Below are positions 42,945 to 64,000 of a stretch of DNA of 64,000 bases, piece after piece. The DNA lies in the NCBI GenBank assembly GCA_963170055.1, contig CAUJGJ010000083.1, positions 1,775,101-1,839,100 on the forward strand, given 5' to 3'. Position numbers and translations under genes: made by a program. Under the pieces are notes generated by a model. That model did no database searches and had not been told where the DNA came from. It saw nothing but the letters and a program-made list of their open reading frames with translations. The stretch's first letter is position 1. The number at the start of each line of letters is the position of its first letter. This DNA comes from Halisarca cf. caerulea. Its lineage: Eukaryota > Porifera > Demospongiae > Chondrillida > Halisarcidae.

Positions 42945-45900
42945 ATGAATCCTCCTCCGTGGAATGATTTTACTCGGTGCGCGATTTGTACACGTCGCTT
43001 CAAGGGAGGTGATATGCTCCCAACCACTCTGTCTTGCTTTCACACTGTTTGTCACAAGTGCCTAAGAAAGCAGAAACTGGTATGCCCATTGGACCGCATT
43101 CCATTCAAGACACCTGTTGATAATCCACCTGTAAACCCTGGAATCGTGAAAGTGCTTAGCATAGAGGATCCAAATGCTGCACCAGATCCGCGCCTGTTTG
43201 GATTGAAAGATGAAGAATTGTGCCACTATCAAAGGTTGTCCCATGCAATTGAGTATGTGGCCATGTTACTGAGTCCCTTAGTTGAATCTGGACTTCAAGG
43301 TTTACATGTTACGTGCCTCAGCCGGCCCATATTAAAGAAAGTAACTAGTGCGCTAAATATTCCTCTCTTTGAAATAGAGGGCCGGATGCGTTTAATGAAG
43401 CTGGGTAAATCAATAGCAGAACGTCTTGTTGTGGAACTCCTCCTTCTACACCAAAAGAAACAGGAGCTTTCTTCCCAGCTTTGGGCCGCTCTTCGTCAAC
43501 GAGGATGCCAGTTTCTTGGACCCATTATGCAGTATGAGGCTCTCAAAGCTATTCTGCGAGTGTTAGAGACAGGAAGATTTGTATCTCGCAGAAATATTAT
43601 ATCCTTTGTGGTACAACGACTAGAGCCTGAATACCCAACAGCCTCCAGAACCAGTGTTGGTCATGTAGTTCAGTTGCTATACAGAGCATCATGCTTCACT
43701 GTAGACAAACAGGAGGGAGACTCGTCACTTTTGCAGTTGAAAGAGCAGGTGTGCACTTGTGTCTGAACATGTGTGTATGCATGTGTGCGCGTGTGTAGCA
43801 ACAGATTTATATCTCACTAATCCTTTTATCCTTTATACTTGAACATTTTCCAATCCTTACCTAGTTTCGCACATATGACAATCTGAGAAGGGAGCATGAT
43901 ACACAGATAGTGAAGATTTCCATGGATGCTGGACTTAGAATTGGACCAGAGCAGCTGGCTAACATGCTGTATACCTCAGGTCAAAACAAGTCCTATATTC
44001 AGAGTATCATCGATAAGGTATGCAATCATTAGAGCAACGTACTTGTGTTCTTAGACTGTAGTTGTATGTGTTGTATTTCACATTCTTGGGAACAGCTCTG
44101 GTAGGCATGATCTACAGTATGATATGTCTTGAGTCTTTGATTGGTTGACTGTCACATTGTCTTGGTGTGTATTTGTAGGGCTTTGTTAGAAAATTCCCAG
44201 TCTTTACTTTGTCTGTTGAAGTTACGGACAGGGACTAAAGTGACCATCATCCTGTCAAGTTATAATTACTACCACTGTTTAGGAGTGAAAGTGCTTTATG
44301 AATAGTAGCAGAATTTTGTGTATATTAGCATATGTACTACTCCAATCATGAATTGGATATTGGATACCAGATTCTTTGAAAGTGGCCCTACTTTTGATTC
44401 ATTTGAATGGATTCTAGACCATTTTCCTGCCGTTCTGTTTCTGCTGCTACTGTTAAGTTTTGTCTCATATAGGAATTGATCTAAAAGCAGTGACTGAAAG
44501 TAAATTAACCCAAGGTCCTGGTGAGGGTCTCACACCTGCTCCTGAGGATTTACGAATATTCACACCTTGTTCCCACGAGATTTGCCATAATGCTACCATG
44601 CATTGGGAATTGGGTTTCCTCTAGTAGCTTTGAGTATGCAATTAATCATGGCTTAGTACTTGCACAATAGGAAGATGGTGACCTTTGCAACAAATTTAAG
44701 TCTGAATTACTGTTACTAGGAGTGACACACACACACACACACACACCACTTCCCCTAGAATAAAGCTGTTAGTGGAATTTGAGTTTCAACAATTCTGCAA
44801 TATACTGTGTATGTAAAGCTGCCATTGCGATAATGCCCTCATTTGTGCAAAATATTGTTTGGCCATCACATAGCTGAATAGCTTAGTATCTGTAATGTTT
44901 TGGTATTTTTGTCTTTTTGAGTGCCTCCGCGCATCAGATTTTCTTCTAAAATGAAAGGGAGGCATTGGATTTTAAGTGCCTGTCCTTGATACACAGCACT
45001 TGTCACTTGCTAGCACTAAGGAATGGATATGCTCTGCTTCCCTGTAGCTAATAGCATCTCGTGTTGCCCCAACTGGTATCAACGAATTGAAAGTTGTCTT
45101 GGAGCGAGTAGATGAAACCAGCAATCTGTCAAAGATACTGTTTGATTTGGAATTTCTAATAGCGCAGGAAGTGGATGCTAAAACTGGTCAAGGTAATCCT
45201 TGTATAAATCATGTTTCCATTTACGTGTACATTACATAGGGTTGTTTAAAATACTTGTGTGTGGGGTCTATGAACTAACCTATTTTTGTGATAGACTTTG
45301 TTTATACTTTAAGTTTCGATGCATGCGTTGGCATTTGACTGTTTGAGCATTACATACATACAACAAAAGAAATACTCTGCATGTTACATCACATTCTGGA
45401 CAAATTGAACTCTGCATGAGAAGTTAACTTGAATTATATTCTATTTCACTGTACTTTGTTATGTTAGTTTTCATCTCTTTTGTATATATCTGAGTGCCTT
45501 CATAGTATCCCATGGCTATTGGTTTTCCAGGATAGTGAAGATTCCTGATACCTGATACCTGGTAACATACTGTAGGGCTCATTTACTGAACATGAGATTT
45601 TGTATAAGGGGAATCATATACAGGATCCCCCAGGTCAAACCCAGTGTATGTGCGCTGTGTTTTATTGCATTGTTTTATTAACAATTCAGATGCAGTTGCT
45701 ACATTCTCCTTTGAGCACTGTGCCGATTCTGTTGAAGCTCTCAAGAATGTGTTGATGATATATGTAGACTATTCAACAGTGAGTACAACTAGTGCCTACT
45801 AGCTCTCTACAAAGCTTGTATATTACAATATGTTGTAATTTTGGTGCATTAGGAGAAACTGAAGAAACAGCATGGTCCTGATGTCAATGTGCAGCAGGTG

Positions 45901-48459
45901 TGTTCGATATACTGTACATACAGTACTTGAATTTGAAAAGGTGTTTGTTTATAAAACTTATTACTTCGTAGATATTGGGAAATCGATATAAGACAGGCAT
46001 GTGCCGTGAATTACAGCAAAAAGGTAGATGTTCAAGAGGCACAGAATGCACGTATGCTCATTCAACAACTGAACTCCAAAGGTACCGCTAGCTGTTCTTA
46101 GTACCCCGTCTGAGGTGTCTACAGCTGTTCATTTGTTTATAGGTACAGAGAAATGGCCACTACAAAGAGTTCAAAAGTTCAAGCTACCCTTCATGAAAAT
46201 GGCTACCAAAAGTCTCATTTGGCTGATCCGGTAGATCTTAGTCACTCGCTATCTATGATGACTGTATCATCTCCTGATACAATGAGCCACAGTGGTTCCA
46301 GACGTAGCACTATTCACTGTGTGGATAGAGAATCACTGGATCATTTACAACTACCGTCTAGTATAAAGCACCTGTCTGGTAGTGTCTTAACAGGGTCAGA
46401 TCCCGGACTGCTGGCAGAGTCTACGGCAGATTTCCCTGAAGCTGCACTCAAGTCGTACTCAAGTACAAGTGATTTGTACAGCCATCAAAAATACAGTGTG
46501 CCGAATGTGTTGAAGCCTGTCTCCAATCACTCTGCTTCTGAAATAGGTCCAAACCCAACAACTGATGGCAGTTTGTCGGATGATCCTGAGGTACATGCAT
46601 AATATAATGTAATGATCTTATTCTTGTACGCTGGGCTTAGGTTGCTTACTCTATGTTGTAGGAGTGAGTTGAGAAGAACTTGTGTCTGTACTGTATACTG
46701 TATATGCAGGCACAAGGTCCTTGGCTGCCTCGCTTGTACAGCATTGTAACCATATATGCTGATGTATGCTTTGGGTGTATTTTCAGTATGGTAGCTCCTC
46801 CCAATAGATCACTTATGCTATTTAGTGCTTTTTTCTACTCTTACACCTTGCAGAACCTTGACGTTAGGAGAAGGAAGCAAATGATGGAAGTGCCACTTGC
46901 TCAAGGACCACCTGTATCTATGAAAAGAGCCTCTCTTCCACTGACTACTGAAGCATATTCTCCTCATCCATTGTCAAGCTACAGCACGTCTTCTTCTCGT
47001 GGTATGGACTCACATCACACAGAACACTATGACACGGTCTACAGTGAAGATGGAACAAGCAGGAACCATCACCTTGACAGTCACATTGTGCACAGGTTAC
47101 CTGCTGGATCTGACACCAAGTATCGTGTATTATCAGGATCATCTACACCAGTTCAATACCCCAACTACCTTCCTCAATATCGAAGTGTCATTTCTGCCAA
47201 TGATCCTCGCACTGTTATGACAACAGCTCCACCTTTTTATCCCCAATACCATGTTTCGTCTGGAGGGCAACCTCAGGCAGTGAATTTCTCGCATCCCGGT
47301 GTGCCTATTTATCACAATCTTTCCACAATTTCTGTAAGTTTACTCATAGATACTACAACACACATTTTGACTTGAGTATGTCTTTTTATTGTATGCAATG
47401 TATGTGCATGTGATGTTATGTATTTCTCTGTGGGGACTTTTCAAGCAAGCCTTTGAAAAGTCTAGCAAGCATGTCTTCCCACAGATATTGATCTAAGCTG
47501 GCACAGATTTTCAATTTCAATTTCAATGTTATGGGAAAATAGTATGATCTAGTAATAGTATATCCCTTCCAGTCTGTAATATCTCTGTCAATTCACTTTT
47601 TCTATCTTGATACCGGAGATACCCTAGCCCCTCTCCAGCTTTTTTCAGCTTGTAAACAAAGGTATTGAAACAGATGCACTGTGTTGCATAATGCAATATG
47701 TTACTTTATGATAGTCTACTACTACTTAGTTGGAGTGCAGTCCAACCCCCCACTTGTGTACAGCGTAGTAGTTTGCAGGCTGCATGAACATTTTCGACTA
47801 TTTGGTTACTTCATTTTACTAATACTAACTGTGGGGTGGAACATTGATTGTACATGTGTTATGCGTGCTAGCATGCACAAGCACACATGCACATACACAT
47901 TCATTGTTTATGATATCTACATGTAAGCACATGAGTGTACATATTTGTGTATGTATGGTAGGCACAGAAATAATGTTACCATGCGAAGAATACAGTTCGC
48001 GAAGTTTATTGGAAGTTTAAGCAAAGTTCAATCAAAGTTAGGGCAAACTTTGCTCAAAGTTAGAATGAAGTTTGTTCGAAGTTTCACATACTTAGATAAA
48101 GGTTTGCACGAAGTTCGCCCAAAGTTCGAATCAAAGTTCCACGTACTTCAGTAGAGGTTGGCACAAAGTTTGCTCAAAGTTTTTGCGAAGTTCGCTTCAA
48201 AATGGTAACATTATTTCCATGCCTACCATAAGTATGTGTTATTTGCATGTGTGTTTGTATGTATGTATGAAGAGAGTTTCATGTTGTAGCTGTCAATGGT
48301 AGCCTTATACTTCATGTTTCTCTATCATTACTTTTGCAGGAAACAAATGTTATGGCAGTAGATCCTCGACTGCCACAAATATCATTCAAGCCACCCAATG
48401 GTGATTATAATTCTTTTCCTGTTTATGTTGACCCAAGTTATTATACAACTTACCCTTAA
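42945..48459 (+). CDS. RC3H: Roquin (RING + ROQ + CCCH zinc finger RNA-binding E3 ligase)
   Basis: Nine exons, 42945-43748, 43865-44017, 45048-45192, 45690-45778, 45853-45897, 45972-46081, 46143-46590, 46854-47333 and 48340-48459, join in phase to 797 residues. The N-terminal RING has Cys12, Cys15, Cys31, His33, Cys36, Cys39, Cys47 and Asp50, the same unusual CPxD ending as vertebrate Roquin. The ROQ RNA-binding module (about 100-340) includes [30 protein letters not shown] and [19 protein letters not shown] blocks. The CCCH finger is Cys423-x8-Cys432-x5-Cys438-x3-His442. The tail is Ser/Pro/Tyr-rich and disordered. Roquin binds stem-loop decay elements in mRNA 3' UTRs and recruits CCR4-[12 protein letters not shown] aligns with the start of vertebrate Roquin, which fixes the start. 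Exon 8 to 9 is spaced by a 1-kb intron holding a MITE. Confidence 0.95.
44722..44747. repeat. (AC)n microsatellite in Roquin intron 2
   Basis: About 24 bp of alternating AC. Confidence 0.8.
47954..48230. mobile_element. 277-bp TIR element with an internal AAGTTYG array (Roquin intron 8)
   Basis: Ends tatggtaggcacagaaataa and, reversed, tatggtaggcatggaaataa differ at two of 20 positions and continue into tgttaccat. TA occurs at each edge. The interior is an irregular array of aaagttt/gcgaagttcg words in both orientations, unlike every other element here. Non-coding in any frame of interest. Confidence 0.85.
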
Positions 48460-48584
48460 TTTTGTTTTGTACTTACACTTGTGGTAGGCTTGGTACTAGC
48501 ATGATGTATTGGTTTTTTATTTGTGCCTCATTCACGAGTTCAGTAATTTATACTACCCATCCATGAAGTGTATTATATGAAGAT

Positions 48585-48717
48585 ATTGTACGTACGTAGA
48601 TATACGTGCATGCATGTAAACATTAAGATTTATGTCAGCACTACGTATCAGTATATGTAGTGCTGACATAAATCTTAAATGTTTACGTGCATGCATGTAT
48701 ATCTACGTATGTACAAT
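48585..48717. repeat. Long fold-back 130 bp after the Roquin stop
   Basis: Arms of about 57 nt (from attgtacgtacgtagatata inward to gtcagcactac) pair with the inverted right arm, leaving a short loop (gtatcagtatat). Only a handful of mismatches. The RNA from either strand would form a long hairpin. Confidence 0.85.
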
Positions 48718-48965
48718 ATATTTTCTATGTGCATGCATGTAATGTGGCTTGAACATGATAGCACATATATATACGTACATATAGATACATAGTCTGATGC
48801 ATTCAGTATTACTCATGTGTTACAGTGACATACTGCATCATGCAACGCATGACTATTCAAAATTTGTTTATAATTGCCATTGCATGATTGATCATGCATT
48901 GTCGAAGATGGTAGGTAAAAATCAGCTATGTAGGCACATAGTCTCACGGACCCTGTCCCACTTTG

Positions 48966-49017
48966 ACCCTGGCCATTCTATTTGGGCAAAAGAGCTCTGC
49001 CCAAATAGAATGGGGGC
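48966..49017. repeat. Perfect short inverted repeat
   Basis: ccattctatttgggca and its complement tgcccaaatagaatgg flank aaagagctc. It may be the core of a small fold-back element. Confidence 0.6.
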
Positions 49018-49124
49018 AGGGTACAAGACTAATGGGATGCATGCATGCATGGCATCTTTGGCAAAGGCAAATAATCAGAAATGCTTATGCATTCATGCAT
49101 GCATGGCCTGGGGTCTCAAGAGCT

Positions 49125-49169
<45 letters not shown>

Positions 49170-49174
<5 letters not shown>

Positions 49175-49349
49175 TGAAACCTGTCTATTGCGGTCACCAT
49201 TGGGGCGAAATATTTTGGCTGTTATAGACAGGTGGCTGCTTTAATGAGGTAGAATACCATACATTACTGCTGATTCGGAGAAGAATTAGTGGCTGGTATA
49301 GACAGCTGGCTGCATTACACAGTGACCACAATAGACAGGTTCCACTGTA
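49170..49349. mobile_element. CAGTGAAACCTGTCTATT TIR element
   Basis: Left end tacagtgaaacctgtctatt and reversed right end tacagtggaacctgtctatt match at 19 of 20 positions and extend through ggtca. TA flanks on both sides merge into TA microsatellites. Internal word gacag-tggctgc repeats. Confidence 0.85.
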
Positions 49350-49461
49350 TATATATAATATATATATATATATATAATATTGTATATATAATTAATGCAA
49401 GCATGACAGAATCCAGAATTGATTTTGACAATTATAAATTAACGCAGTTTTATATATTATA

Positions 49462-49517
<56 letters not shown>

Positions 49518-50146
49518 ATTTCATTGTGGATTAGTATGTAGGGTTGGTGTGGATTATATTAATGCCGGGTTAAATTGCACTCAGTAAAATATCATGCATT
49601 ACCTGCATGTAATTTGTTTTGTGGAAATAAACAGAGTGGATTGTGGGGTTGGTGAATTATAGAAGTCTCACTATAATAATATACCTCTGATATACACTTT
49701 AGTGGACACTCCAAAGTATAATTATACGTACATAATGCGCAGTTATATACATGATATAACTTGGATCTGCAAATTAAAATTTAATTATAATATAAAGGAC
49801 TATTATACGTACGAGGTCCTTTAATACCTCCCATGCAATATGTCCAATAATATATTTTGAACCTTCCAATTATATTGGACATGCAATTGCGCAATAATTA
49901 TTTAAAGAGTGAGACTTATAAAGAACAAAGTCACACAATTATATACTGTAATTTAAGTCTGGCTACAGAGTACTGTATGGATGCTTTAAACAGTGGAAAC
50001 TCACTATAAGAAAATCTCTTATTATATGCAATTATATAAACAAAATAAATTGCTAGTTGTACATATTACAAGCAAAATTATATTCTAATACACAAATTGA
50101 AACTGAAAAAGATGGAAACAATACCACTGCATGGACATTGATTGGA

Positions 50147-61845
<11,699 letters not shown>

Positions 61846-61922
61846 TTCTTATCATCTGCCAGCGGCAAGCAAGGTTAAGATCAATGATATGTACAATCCA
61901 GTGAAGAGAATTCAAATCCGTT

Positions 61923-61963
61923 GTTCCCCCATAGACCTTCGAATTGAGGGTCTATGGTTCCCC
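61923..61963. mobile_element. 27-bp CATAGAC fold-back with perfect 7-bp flanking repeats
   Basis: The element catagacc...gggtctatg (61930-61956) is an almost complete palindrome. It is flanked by gttcccc at 61923-61929 and 61957-61963. It is 85 bp upstream of the COQ2 start codon. Confidence 0.7.
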
Positions 61964-62392
61964 ATCGCCATTTTTTTTAGCAAGTCCTGCTATTCTGCAA
62001 CTAGTCTGACGTAGCCAGACCCATGCATACGGTTACGTATGCCGTAACAGACGTCCGTTTATTTCGGCAGTGCAGTTCATGATGCATATGGAGGCCAATC
62101 TCATAGGTGTGGACGGGGAGGGGGTATTGCAAAGGGTAATATGTATATATAGTCTGTTTATGACAAATTACTCTCATGCGCAAAGTTGAAAATTTAACGA
62201 TAATGAATGATATCTCACTTTTCAAATTGGTTTTAGTATCTAGACCTGAGGTATATCCCTTATATTTCATTCTGGAGTATTCTATCAAACTTTCCATTGC
62301 CTAAAAATGTCTTGTATATTCATGAAACATGCAAGGTTACTGATACACTAACCTTTCAACCACACTTGCACAGCAATTATCTTTGCTTCATG

Positions 62393-62493
62393 TAGTGCAT
62401 GCACAATTATTGTGCATGCACTACATGAAAAAGAGTATACACTACATGAAAAAGAGTAAGAGTATACACTACATGAAAAAGAGTAAGAGTATA
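62393..62493. repeat. Palindrome followed by short tandem repeats
   Basis: tgtagtgcatgcacaat / attgtgcatgcactaca form a perfect palindrome, after which actacatgaaaaagagta recurs three times with gtatac spacers. The tandem unit starts with the last bases of the palindrome. Confidence 0.8.
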
Positions 62494-62911
62494 TGAATAT
62501 ACATGCAAACTAATCAATGGCTTGATGAAAAGTAAGGAATTGGCTAGCTTTCGAGCTCTTTTTTACTCCCCCCTCCCCCATCAGAATGACTGCATAGTTT
62601 CTACGCTGGTCTGATCTTCATCAAATCATTATGATCGTAGCTTTCTTGAAGAAATCACTTGAGATTTCCGTAGAACATGATCTTGGCATCAGCACACATC
62701 TAGGATTACAAGTTACTACAAACTTTAGGTCCATCAGTATTGTTATCATGTTTATTTCAGTTTGTCCAGTTCTACTTAGCAAGAAAAGTTGGCACTGTAG
62801 TTTTGAACTGCATGAGGGTTAATTTAAGCTGGGACATCAGTTCCCTATAAAAGAGTTCACGTCTTGTGATAAGTCAATTCTGGGTACTATAATTATATAA
62901 ATCTACATACA

Positions 62912-63314
62912 TGCAGTGGTGCATGGTGTAAACAATAGGGGGGCAGTGTATGATGCGTGTAGCAAAAGAATGTATACATTATATTATCCTTTGATACTCC
63001 TTGAGAGGCAACATCAAACTTTTCGTTAAATTGTTGCATATTGTATGATGTCATAGCAGACATATGTGAGGATTTATAGAAGCACAATTAGTGGTGGCTT
63101 ACTTTAAAAATTCATGAAATCAGATATTTTACAATTTGGGGGGCAATTTTCAGTATTTGTTGTTGGATTTTCCATTGGGAAGTTATAGAAATGAAAATTA
63201 TTACATACTGTAAGAATTTAGGGGGGCAGTACCCCCTCAACTAAAATTGACTAAACTTCATAAAACTCAACAAAAATTTAGCCTGCCCACCTCCCCCCCC
63301 TCCATTCCACTGCC
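62912..63314. mobile_element. G/C-run bounded element
   Basis: Left end gcagtggtgcatggtg followed by a G-run, right end a C-run followed by ccattccactgc; only gcagtgg/ccactgc is clearly inverted. Internal 'ttggggggcaatttt' and 'aggggggcagtaccccct' repeats. Resembles 41800-42060. Confidence 0.45.
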
Positions 63315-63789
63315 TATGATCGACATAGTTGTCATTGCATAATGCAAAAACACTAAAAACTACCATGCAAAATTGAAACAAACTTTGTCTTTAAGCCCTT
63401 TTTATGGTCATTACTGCACTAGAACATGCAATCTGTATCATCAGGTATTAACAGATTTCTAGACATGCACGGATTACCACATGGCAACCTGGAGCTATAG
63501 GTAAGTCAGTGCATGTTGGTAGTGGACATTTTCTGTCAACTGATCTGATTTTTCTGTCTTGATTTCTTGTTTTTTTCTTGAAAGTGAAAGGGTTGCTAGA
63601 GTCCAGTTGCCAGGGGGACCAGAAACATAAGTGGTAGTTGATTATAAGCGAGCTAGCTAAAGGTGATTGGTCAAATGTTGCCCAGGGTAGATGTATATTA
63701 TTATATATATATATATATATATTTTTTTTTAGAGTATATTAATTTTATACACAGACAAGACACGCAATACAACAACCTAAAATACACAG

Positions 63790-64000
63790 CCAAATCAGAC
63801 AGTACAACAACCTAAGATTGATATGGCGTTAAAATTTTGGATACAAACACTGATTCTTTGGCATAACTTCAAATATGAAAGTGGATCATATGATAATCTA
63901 CGGCAACGTTTGGCAAGGTCGTAAACAAAATCTAGGGCATCCTGCCCAAATGCTCCAGTGGATTCAAATGCAATTGGGAGGAAATGATGGCAGGTTGAAA
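63790..64000 (-). pseudogene. LINE tail remnant running off the window
   Basis: Minus-strand reading from 64000 gives HHFLPIAFESTGAFGQDALD followed by FVYDLAKRC and YLKLCQRISVCIQNFNA, the end of the same LINE tail domain seen at 23431-23802 (there VAVESGGTIGP ... ISMAIQVGNAVSVL). The frame is open within the window, so this copy may be better preserved than the others. Its 3' end is near 63723, at a T-run and TA tract. Confidence 0.75.

Larger units (their letters stand above)
48460..50146. other. Intergenic region between the convergent 3' ends of Roquin and COQ2
   Basis: No gene seen. Contains a 130-bp fold-back (48585-48717), an inverted repeat around 48966-49017, a CAGTGAAACC TIR element (49170-49349) and several TA tracts. 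Confidence 0.6.
61846..63789. other. COQ2 upstream region with small repeats
   Basis: No gene seen. Holds a 27-bp CATAGAC fold-back with flanking repeats (61923-61963), a fragment ctagtctgacgtagccagac (61999-62020) like the hairpin at 1390-1475, a palindrome with tandem satellites (62393-62493) and a G/C-run bounded element (62912-63314). Confidence 0.6.

Noticed and set aside
48963..49244. Frames with long Ile-Tyr runs around TA tracts
   Set aside because: Products of TA microsatellites.

Overview
The window is animal nuclear DNA. Genes are split by GT-AG introns ranging from 62 bp to several kb, and the gene set is typical of metazoans: a TMTC O-mannosyltransferase, a Roquin RING-CCCH protein, a NEK2-type kinase, a JMJD4 hydroxylase, ABHD12, REV1, COQ2 and the start of SURF4. 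Dense AT-rich intergenic DNA, many short terminal-inverted-repeat elements and a broken Death-domain receptor-like gene fit an early-branching animal. A demosponge such as Amphimedon is my best guess, but that is inference rather than something read directly.

Layout, left to right: SURF4 first exon (17-322, minus); a repeat-rich gap; ABHD12-like lipase (3364-6922, plus, 2 exons); a LINE remnant; intronless REV1 (9137-11362, minus), head to head across 106 bp with NEK2-like kinase (11469-17037, plus, 5 exons); TMTC (19408-26124, plus, 12 exons); a near-identical tandem duplication of about 5.9 kb (27817-33739 and 33740-39634); JMJD4 (36085-42386, minus, 9 exons, the last four inside the duplicated block and therefore present twice); an antisense PHD-finger gene fragment at the edge of the duplication (39033-40039, plus); Roquin (42945-48459, plus, 9 exons), head to head with JMJD4; and COQ2 (50147-61845, minus, 6 exons), whose 7.4 kb second intron hosts a decayed Death-domain membrane-protein gene and a LINE reverse-transcriptase remnant. 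A further LINE tail runs off the right edge.

The genes are mostly housekeeping (ER cargo export, lysophospholipid hydrolysis, translesion synthesis, mitosis, ER O-mannosylation, translation-termination-factor hydroxylation, mRNA decay, ubiquinone synthesis) and do not form one pathway. Two gene pairs share bidirectional promoter intervals. The most unusual material is (1) the tandem copy of the JMJD4 3' exons, (2) two JMJD4 microexons of 27 and 28 nt that separately carry the iron-binding residues, (3) very short fold-back elements ending in CATAGAC/GTCTATG, two of them flanked by perfect 7-bp direct repeats, and (4) the disabled Death-domain gene nested in COQ2. Exon boundaries were deduced by eye from reading-frame phase, GT-AG sites and remembered family sequences; nothing was run.
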